Assembly (NCBI GenBank): GCA_005878665.1 | Contig: VBLR01000082.1 | Coordinates: 1 to 14,632 of the forward strand | Reading direction: 5' to 3' | DNA from: Methanobacteriota archaeon | Lineage (GTDB): Archaea; Thermoplasmatota; Thermoplasmata; RBG-16-68-12 | DNA length: 14,632 nucleotides | Shown: positions 6,650 through 11,720 of the stretch, one piece after another | How positions within the stretch are numbered: the stretch's first letter is position 1 | Layout: every line of letters starts with the position of its first letter | The notes under the pieces: model-generated | Seen by the model: only the letters and a program-made list of their open reading frames with translations | What the model was told of the DNA's origin: nothing | Databases searched by the model: none | Made by a program: the position numbers and the translations under genes

Positions 6650-7183
6650 TTAGCCGCCACGACACTCCGGGCAGACGAGCAGGTTGCGATCCCACATGAG
6701 GTTCGTGGAATACACTCCGCACGCCTCGCAATGGCCCTCGATGCCTCCCGCGAACTGGGATTCGAGTCCGGTCCGCGCGTACTCCCGCGTGACCTCGATC
6801 AGCTGTGGCCAGATTCGGATGATGTCGTTCTCCGTGATCATCCCGACGAGCTTCCCTTCCTGAACGACGGGGAGCCTCCGGATCTTGCGCTGCGACATGA
6901 GCTTCGCGGCTTCTGCGACCTCTTCGTGCGGATGGACCACGACGACCGGCGACGTCATGATGTCCCGCACGAGGACGCGGCTTGGTTGTTTGTCCGAGGC
7001 GGCCACTTTCGTCACGATGTCCCGTTCGGTGACGATGCCCATTGGCTTGCCGGTCTCGACCACGACCAAGCTCCCGATGTCCTTGGTTCGCATGAGGCCC
7101 GCGGCGTCTTTCGCGGTCGCGCCGGCCTGGATCGTCACCGGAGATTGGGTCATGATTTCGACGACCGGGACACGCGCGCGCAT
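6650..7183 (-). CDS. CBS-pair protein with C-terminal zinc ribbon (Ta0289-like)
   Basis: The 177-residue protein has two CBS domains, each ending in the typical turn: GIVTERD at 49-55 and GMITEND at 114-120, with the preceding IMTQSPVTI and IMTSPVVVV blocks. CBS pairs bind adenine nucleotides or similar ligands and act as energy or metabolite sensors. After a helical linker comes a rubredoxin-like ribbon with C152-x2-C155 and C171-x2-C174, expected to hold zinc or iron. The same arrangement is known from Thermoplasma acidophilum Ta0289. The ATG at 7183 directly precedes the first CBS motif; a TATA-like element lies about 35 nt upstream, which would leave a short leader of roughly ten bases. 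It is divergent from AMMECR1. Its partner or target is unknown. Confidence 0.9.
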   Translation of the reverse strand: MRARVPVVEIMTQSPVTIQAGATAKDAAGLMRTKDIGSLVVVETGKPMGIVTERDIVTKVAASDKQPSRVLVRDIMTSPVVVVHPHEEVAEAAKLMSQRKIRRLPVVQEGKLVGMITENDIIRIWPQLIEVTREYARTGLESQFAGGIEGHCEACGVYSTNLMWDRNLLVCPECRGG

Positions 7184-7213
7184 GATCTGCGGCGGTTAAT
7201 GAGAGGTCGGGGC

Positions 7214-7222
7214 CGATAAAGC
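7214..7222 (-). promoter_or_regulatory. TATA-like promoter element of the CBS-zinc ribbon gene
   Basis: On the minus strand GCTTTATCG is centred about 35 nt upstream of the ATG at 7183, implying a 5' leader of about ten bases rather than a strictly leaderless mRNA. Confidence 0.5.
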
Positions 7223-7305
7223 TTGCGAGTCCAATCGCACATCGCATAATCGAATCGGATGCGAAGAGCCGACGCTCCTTGGAGCAATCGGAGAACCGGG
7301 GCGAC

Positions 7306-7314
7306 AATGTTAAG
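7306..7314 (+). promoter_or_regulatory. TATA-like promoter element of the AMMECR1-pyrC operon
   Basis: AATGTTAAG is centred about 28 nt upstream of the ATG at 7339. Its position supports that ATG over a TTG further upstream at 7279, which would lie ahead of the promoter. Confidence 0.45.
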
Positions 7315-7338
7315 GCACGCGCCTTGTTGTCGAGGCGG

Positions 7339-7956
7339 ATGTCGTACGCGGACCGGGAGGGCGAACTCGCCGTCCGCATTGCGCGCGAGGCCCTCGAGGC
7401 CTACGTGGTAAAACGCGCCAAACGCACCCTCGAGATCCCCAAGACGTTCGAGGAGAAGTCCGGCGCCTTCGTCACGCTCAACCAGCATCCGAACGGCTTG
7501 TTGCGAGGTTGCATCGGCTACCCGCAGCCGTTCTTCCCCCTCGTCAAGTCGATCGAGAAAGGGGCCGAGGGCGCCGCAGAAGACCCGCGATTCCCGCGAT
7601 TGGCCGCGGAGGAGCTCGACCGCGTCACGGTGGAGGTCAGCATCTTGACCCCGCCCCAGCTCATCGAGGTGAAGAAGTCGAAGGACCTCGCGAAGCACGT
7701 CACCCCCGGGGTGGACGGATTGAGCGTCGCGCAGGGACCGTACCGCGGCCTCCTGCTCCCCCAGGTCGCGGTCGAGCACGGTTGGGATGCGGCCGAATTC
7801 TTGTCCGAGGCTTGCATGAAAGCGGGCCTGTTGGCCGACGCGTGGCTCGACCCGGCGACACGGGTCTACAAGTTCCAAGCCGAGGTCTTCGCGGAGATCC
7901 AGCCCCGCGGTCCCGTCGTGCGCCGGACCTTGGAGGCGGCGCGTGCGGGTCATTAG
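7339..7956 (+). CDS. AMMECR1 family protein
   Basis: The 205-residue product is a full-length AMMECR1 protein, a family conserved from archaea to humans whose biochemical role is not settled. The hallmark LRGCIG lies at residues 55-60, with the Cys at 58, preceded by GAFVTLNQHPNG. Further conserved blocks are EDPRFP (81-86), VEVSILTPPQ (98-107), and LLPQVAVEHGWD (139-150) followed by a helix ending in GLLADAWLDP. The length equals that of known archaeal members when the ATG at 7339 is used; the TATA-like element 28 nt upstream agrees. The last 14 nt overlap dihydroorotase in another frame, so the genes form one transcript. Many archaea place AMMECR1 near MEMO or radical SAM relatives; none is seen here. 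Confidence 0.93.
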   Translation: MSYADREGELAVRIAREALEAYVVKRAKRTLEIPKTFEEKSGAFVTLNQHPNGLLRGCIGYPQPFFPLVKSIEKGAEGAAEDPRFPRLAAEELDRVTVEVSILTPPQLIEVKKSKDLAKHVTPGVDGLSVAQGPYRGLLLPQVAVEHGWDAAEFLSEACMKAGLLADAWLDPATRVYKFQAEVFAEIQPRGPVVRRTLEAARAGH

Positions 7957-9193
7957 CGGCCGCGTGTTCTTCCGCGGTCGGCTCGAGCCCTTGAGCATCG
8001 GGATTGACGAGACCGGCCAGATCGCCGCGATCAAGAAAGTCCTCCGAAGCGACGACGAGATCGACCATGGCGACTCGCTGATCCTCCCGGGGTGCGTCGA
8101 CCTCCATGTCCACATGAGGGATCCTGGGCTCCGACACAAAGAAGACTTCCCGAGCGGGACCCGTTCCGCGGCCATCGGCGGGGTGACGACGGTCGCGGAC
8201 ATGCCAAACACGGTCCCGGCGGTGACGACGGCCATGGCCCTTGATGAGAAGGCCGCCGCCCTCCGGGGACGGGCATCGGTGGACTATGTGCTGTACGCGG
8301 CACCCCAATCGGGGGCCGCGGTCCCTCGACTCGCGAATGCAGTCGCGTTCAAAGTCTTCATGGCGGAGTCCACGGGGAATCTCGAGGTGACCGTGGGGCA
8401 CATGGAGGAGATTCTTCGAGCTTCAGAAACGCAGCGGAAACTCGTCGTTGTCCACGCAGAGGATCCGGGAAAATTCACAAAAGTAGAAGGGAGGGACCTC
8501 AAAGGCCATGCCGAGGCGCGACCGAAGGTCGCCGAAGAAACCGCGGTCGGGACCGTTGCGCGCATCCGTGGTAGGGCCAAGGTGCACGTGGCCCATGTCA
8601 CGTGTGTCGGGGCCCTCGACGCGGTGCCGGCGGGCGCGACGTGTGAGGTGACGCCCCACCACCTGTTCCTCGACTGGTTGAGACCGATCGGTGCCCAGGG
8701 GAAAGTGAATCCCCCGCTCCGATCGCCAAGGGATCGCGACGAGCTCTGGGACGCCTTCCGCAGCGGTCGTATTGACGCGGTCGCGAGCGACCATGCCCCC
8801 CACACCGTTGAAGAAAAGAGCTTGCCTTTCGAGGAAGCACCCGCGGGTCTACCCGGGGTCGGGACCGCGTTCCCCCTTCTCATGCGCCGGATTCGGGCGG
8901 GTGAGCTGGACCTCCCCCGACTCGTCTCGGCGGTGGCGACGCGACCCGCCGAAATCCTGGGGATTGCGAAGGGGACAATCGAAGTGGGCCGAGATGGGGA
9001 CCTCGTCGTCGTGGATCCGCGGAACATCGAGGCCGTCACCGCGAAACGGGTGCGGTACAAATGCGGGTGGACACCTTTCGAGGGAATGGAGGGCTGCTTC
9101 CCCGGGACCGTCTACCTCCGGGGAGAGACGATTGTCGACGACGGGGAGGCCATCTCCGACGGACAAGGCCGATTGATCGGGGGTTCGTCGTAG
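7943..9193 (+). CDS. pyrC: Dihydroorotase
   Basis: The 416-residue amidohydrolase catalyses reversible cyclisation of carbamoyl-aspartate to dihydroorotate, the third step of pyrimidine synthesis, in the cytoplasm. Metal and catalytic residues are visible: H55 and H57 in DLHVHMRDPG, K137 in FKVFMAEST (the lysine carboxylated in this family), H171 in VVVHAEDPG, a His of HVAHVTC (215-221), and D283 in ASDHAPH. PPLRSPRDRDELW (257-269) and the ending of the VDPRNIEAVTAKRVRYKCGWTP type are typical of dihydroorotases rather than hydantoinases. The start is GTG at 7943, inside the end of AMMECR1, with a GGAGG Shine-Dalgarno site (7932-7936) 6 nt upstream. The 3' end stops 6 nt before the convergent ABCE1 stop. 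No other pyr gene is visible. Confidence 0.93.
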   Translation: MRVISGRVFFRGRLEPLSIGIDETGQIAAIKKVLRSDDEIDHGDSLILPGCVDLHVHMRDPGLRHKEDFPSGTRSAAIGGVTTVADMPNTVPAVTTAMALDEKAAALRGRASVDYVLYAAPQSGAAVPRLANAVAFKVFMAESTGNLEVTVGHMEEILRASETQRKLVVVHAEDPGKFTKVEGRDLKGHAEARPKVAEETAVGTVARIRGRAKVHVAHVTCVGALDAVPAGATCEVTPHHLFLDWLRPIGAQGKVNPPLRSPRDRDELWDAFRSGRIDAVASDHAPHTVEEKSLPFEEAPAGLPGVGTAFPLLMRRIRAGELDLPRLVSAVATRPAEILGIAKGTIEVGRDGDLVVVDPRNIEAVTAKRVRYKCGWTPFEGMEGCFPGTVYLRGETIVDDGEAISDGQGRLIGGSS

Positions 9194-9199
9194 AAGGCA

Positions 9200-10996
9200 T
9201 CACGACGCGTGCACAGCGTCCTCGATCGCGTAGTAATATTCGCCGGCGGACTTCTGTTCTCGATCCAGGCGGGAGTCGAGCTTGTTAATCCGCGGACGAT
9301 TCGTGTCCGCATCCCGGCGGAATGTGATGCCGACCATCTTCAGGAACCGGTTCATCCCGTCTCGCATCGGGAATGGACCTTCGCCGACGCCGGTGCGGCC
9401 CGGATCCCCGGAGAAGACCATGAGGCTGTCCGAGACCATGTCGAGGAAGTACACATCGTGGTCCACGATGAGGCCGGTGCGGGCCTCCTTCTCCATGACG
9501 CGTCGGATCGTCCGCGCCGCCTCCATCCGCTGGTTCGAATCGAGATACGCGGACGGCTCGTCGATCAGGTAGATGTCGGCATCGCGGCCGAGGCAGAGGG
9601 CGATCGCGACACGCTGCAACTCGCCGCCCGACAACGTCGAGACATCCCGCTCGAGCAGGCCCTTCACCTTGAGCGGCTCGAGGATTTCCGTCTCGAAGTA
9701 ACCGGTGTCGGCTTTCTTTCCGACCGTGTTGCGGAGCAAGTCGCCGACCGTGCCTTCGTACACGGCCTCGAGGTACTGCGGCTTGTACGAGACCTGCCAT
9801 CGCCCTTCCACGGCACCCGACGTTGGCGTCTCCTGGCCCGCGAGCATCTTCACGAACGTCGTCTTGCCGGTGGCGTTCGGTCCGACGACGCCAACGACTT
9901 CGCCTTTCCGGAGTCGCCCCGGATGGACCGTGAGCTCGAAGTCGTCGAACCGCTTCGTGAGTTCGCCGAACGTGACGAGTGTCTCCCCTTTCCAGTCCGC
10001 CCGTGGCGGGCGGGTGTCGAAGCGAATCTCGCGATCCCGGAAGCGGATGTTCTCTTCCTTCAGATAGCCGCCGAGGTACACGTTAATCGCGGTGCGAACC
10101 GGCCGGGGCTGCGCGATGATCCCGTACGCGCCTTCCTCGCCGTACATCAGGAAGACGGTGTCCGCGAGGAAATCCAGGACGGCCAGGTCGTGCTCCACGA
10201 CGACAACGTACTTCTCCCGCGAGAGCGACTGGATGACTTTCGCGACCTGAAGCCGTTGGTAGATATCGAGGTAAGATGATGGCTCGTCGAAGAAGTAGAT
10301 GTCGGCGTCCTTGAGCATCGTCGCGGCGATTGCCATGCGCTGAAGCTCGCCGCCCGACAGCTGCGCGATGTCTCGATCGAGAAACGATGCGAGGTCGAGG
10401 GACACCGTCAGCTCGGCAAGACGACCTCGCTTGTCGGCCTTCATCAGGAGATCCCGGACGCGGCCCGTGTAGATCTTGCTCAATTTGTCGACGTACTGCG
10501 GCTTGATCGCGGTGGTGAGTTTCTTGTTCGCAATCTTCGCCAGGTAGTCGTGGAGCTCAGTTCCCGCGAAGTAGTCGAGCACTTCTTCCCAATACGCTTT
10601 CTTTCGGCGATAGTGGCCGAGATTCGGCGCGACCTCTCCGCTCAGGAGGCCGACACAGGTAGTCTTGCCGATGCCGTTCGGCCCGAGAAGGCCGATGACC
10701 TCTCCCTGCTTCGGAACCGGGAGACGGAAAAGACGGAACGCGTTCTTTCCATACTGGTGCACGAGATCTTCCTTCAAGGCTTCTGGAAGACCGATAATAC
10801 GAATCGCGTCGAACGGACATTTGCGGACGCAGATTCCGCAAGAGATGCACGTCTCCTCGCTGATCGCGGCCTTCGTGGTCTCGGGATCAATCCAAATGAC
10901 TTCCGTGCCGGTCCGCTGCGGGGGGCAGAAGGCGATGCATTCGAGATGGCAGCGCTTGGGCTGACACCGATCCTTGAAGACGACGGCGACGCGCAC
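9200..10996 (-). CDS. abcE1: ABCE1 / RNase L inhibitor-type ribosome recycling ATPase
   Basis: ABCE1 splits ribosomes after termination and is nearly universal in archaea and eukaryotes. The 598-residue length is normal. The N-terminal FeS domain has Cys at 11, 16, 20 and 24 and at 50, 53, 56 and 60, for two [4Fe-4S] clusters. NBD1 has GPNGIGKTT (105-113), LSGGELQR (213-220), FFDEPSSYLD (235-244) and VEHD (267-270). NBD2 has GPNATGKTT (372-380), LSGGELQR (455-462), LIDEPSAYLD (477-486) and VDHD (511-514). All catalytic motifs are intact. The start is GTG at 10996, 28 nt from a strong TATA-like TGTTTAAATA-type element and without a Shine-Dalgarno site. It is divergent from NAC, another ribosome-associated factor, across a 100-nt spacer. 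Confidence 0.97.
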   Translation of the reverse strand: MRVAVVFKDRCQPKRCHLECIAFCPPQRTGTEVIWIDPETTKAAISEETCISCGICVRKCPFDAIRIIGLPEALKEDLVHQYGKNAFRLFRLPVPKQGEVIGLLGPNGIGKTTCVGLLSGEVAPNLGHYRRKKAYWEEVLDYFAGTELHDYLAKIANKKLTTAIKPQYVDKLSKIYTGRVRDLLMKADKRGRLAELTVSLDLASFLDRDIAQLSGGELQRMAIAATMLKDADIYFFDEPSSYLDIYQRLQVAKVIQSLSREKYVVVVEHDLAVLDFLADTVFLMYGEEGAYGIIAQPRPVRTAINVYLGGYLKEENIRFRDREIRFDTRPPRADWKGETLVTFGELTKRFDDFELTVHPGRLRKGEVVGVVGPNATGKTTFVKMLAGQETPTSGAVEGRWQVSYKPQYLEAVYEGTVGDLLRNTVGKKADTGYFETEILEPLKVKGLLERDVSTLSGGELQRVAIALCLGRDADIYLIDEPSAYLDSNQRMEAARTIRRVMEKEARTGLIVDHDVYFLDMVSDSLMVFSGDPGRTGVGEGPFPMRDGMNRFLKMVGITFRRDADTNRPRINKLDSRLDREQKSAGEYYYAIEDAVHAS

Positions 10997-11019
10997 TACG
11001 AATTTGATGAACCCTGAGC

Positions 11020-11028
11020 TATTTAAAC
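11020..11028 (-). promoter_or_regulatory. TATA-like promoter element of abcE1
   Basis: TATTTAAAC (GTTTAAATA on the minus strand) is centred 28 nt upstream of the GTG at 10996. It is the most A/T-rich element of the window and supports a leaderless GTG start. Confidence 0.6.
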
Positions 11029-11056
11029 ATATGACGGAGAGGTCGGACGCGCAGAA

Positions 11057-11065
11057 CCTTTATCC
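11057..11065 (+). promoter_or_regulatory. TATA-like promoter element of nac
   Basis: CCTTTATCC is centred about 36 nt upstream of the ATG at 11097, predicting a leader of about ten bases. It closely resembles the element of the CBS gene (GCTTTATCG), which has the same spacing. Confidence 0.5.
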
Positions 11066-11096
11066 GAGTCCCGACCATCCATTCCGATGTGATGCG

Positions 11097-11471
11097 ATGA
11101 TCCCGGGCGGACGTGTGAACCCGCGGCAGATGCGCCAGGCCATGAAGCGGATGGGCATCGAGCAGGAAGAACTCGAAGGCGTCGAGGAAGTGGTCATCCG
11201 CACCGCGAACAAGGAGTATGTGATCCGGGACCCGAACGTCACCGCAATGACCGCGCAGGGTCAGAAAATCTGGACCGTCGTCGGGGAGCCGATCGTCCGG
11301 GATCGAGCGGACGCAAAGAAACCAGAGGCGGGTCAGGGGCCAGCGATCCCGGAAGAGGACGTCCAGCTCGTCGCGGAGAAAGCCGGCGTCTCCGAAGCGG
11401 AGGCGCGCAAGGCCCTCGAAGAGTGTGGCGGCGAGCCCGCGGAAGCGATCATCCGCTTGATGAGCCGATGA
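11097..11471 (+). CDS. nac: Nascent polypeptide-associated complex protein (archaeal NAC)
   Basis: Archaeal NAC is a homodimer that binds ribosomes near the exit tunnel and contacts emerging chains. The 124-residue product starts MIPGGRVNPRQM, the typical archaeal N-terminus, followed by a basic-amphipathic helix with KRMGIEQEEL (17-26). The NAC beta-barrel motif spans about 29-67, including VEEVVIRTANKEYVIRDPNV and IWTVVGEP. A C-terminal UBA domain (about 86-123) contains EEDVQLVAEKAGVSEAEARK and ECGGEPAEAIIRLM. An upstream frame to 10974 is rejected: that start lies ahead of the promoter and the family begins at the ATG at 11097. The stop overlaps the next gene as ATGA. Divergent ABCE1 completes a translation-related pair. 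Confidence 0.95.
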   Translation: MIPGGRVNPRQMRQAMKRMGIEQEELEGVEEVVIRTANKEYVIRDPNVTAMTAQGQKIWTVVGEPIVRDRADAKKPEAGQGPAIPEEDVQLVAEKAGVSEAEARKALEECGGEPAEAIIRLMSR

Positions 11472-11710
11472 ACATCAATCGGGTCCGGTCGATCCTCGGC
11501 GTGTGGGCACCGATGGCAATCGGGCTGTTCATCATCGTCACGTCGGTCAACTTCTATTTCACCGCGAATCTCACGAACGGACTCTTCCTGGGGAACCTGG
11601 AATCGTGGCGGCTCGTGTGTTCCGCGGGCGCCTTTTTCCTTGGAGGCGTCCTCATGCTATCCACGTACGGGCGGTATCGAAAGACCACGGAAGCCCGGCG
11701 GGAGCGATGA
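11468..11710 (+). CDS. Small two-helix membrane protein, unknown function, coupled to nac
   Basis: I do not recognise a family. The 80-residue product has two hydrophobic segments, about residues 11-32 and 48-66, joined by a short loop, FTANLTNGLFLGNLESWR. The C-terminus, YGRYRKTTEARRER, is strongly basic and the N-terminus also carries Arg residues, so both ends are predicted cytoplasmic with the loop outside. The ATG at 11468 overlaps the nac stop codon (ATGA), giving likely translational coupling; I see no strong Shine-Dalgarno site. It stops 10 nt before the end of the convergent surface protein gene. Its tight link to a ribosome-bound chaperone suggests, without proving, a role near membrane-bound ribosomes. 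Confidence 0.75.
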   Translation: MNINRVRSILGVWAPMAIGLFIIVTSVNFYFTANLTNGLFLGNLESWRLVCSAGAFFLGGVLMLSTYGRYRKTTEARRER

Positions 11711-11720
11711 GTGCTGCACC

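Noticed and set aside
7279..7338. Upstream TTG start for AMMECR1
   Set aside because: The TATA-like element at 7306-7314 lies after it, and the ATG at 7339 gives the standard 205-residue family length.
9209..10279. A 356-codon plus-strand frame inside abcE1
   Set aside because: It is antisense to the conserved ABC domains of abcE1 and shows only charged, low-complexity translation.
11089..11093. GTGAT as a Shine-Dalgarno site for nac
   Set aside because: Only three bases separate it from the ATG, which is too close for normal pairing with the 16S rRNA end.
10974..11096. An N-terminal extension of NAC
   Set aside because: It would overlap the abcE1 start and both promoters, and archaeal NAC proteins begin at the MIPGGR-type sequence.
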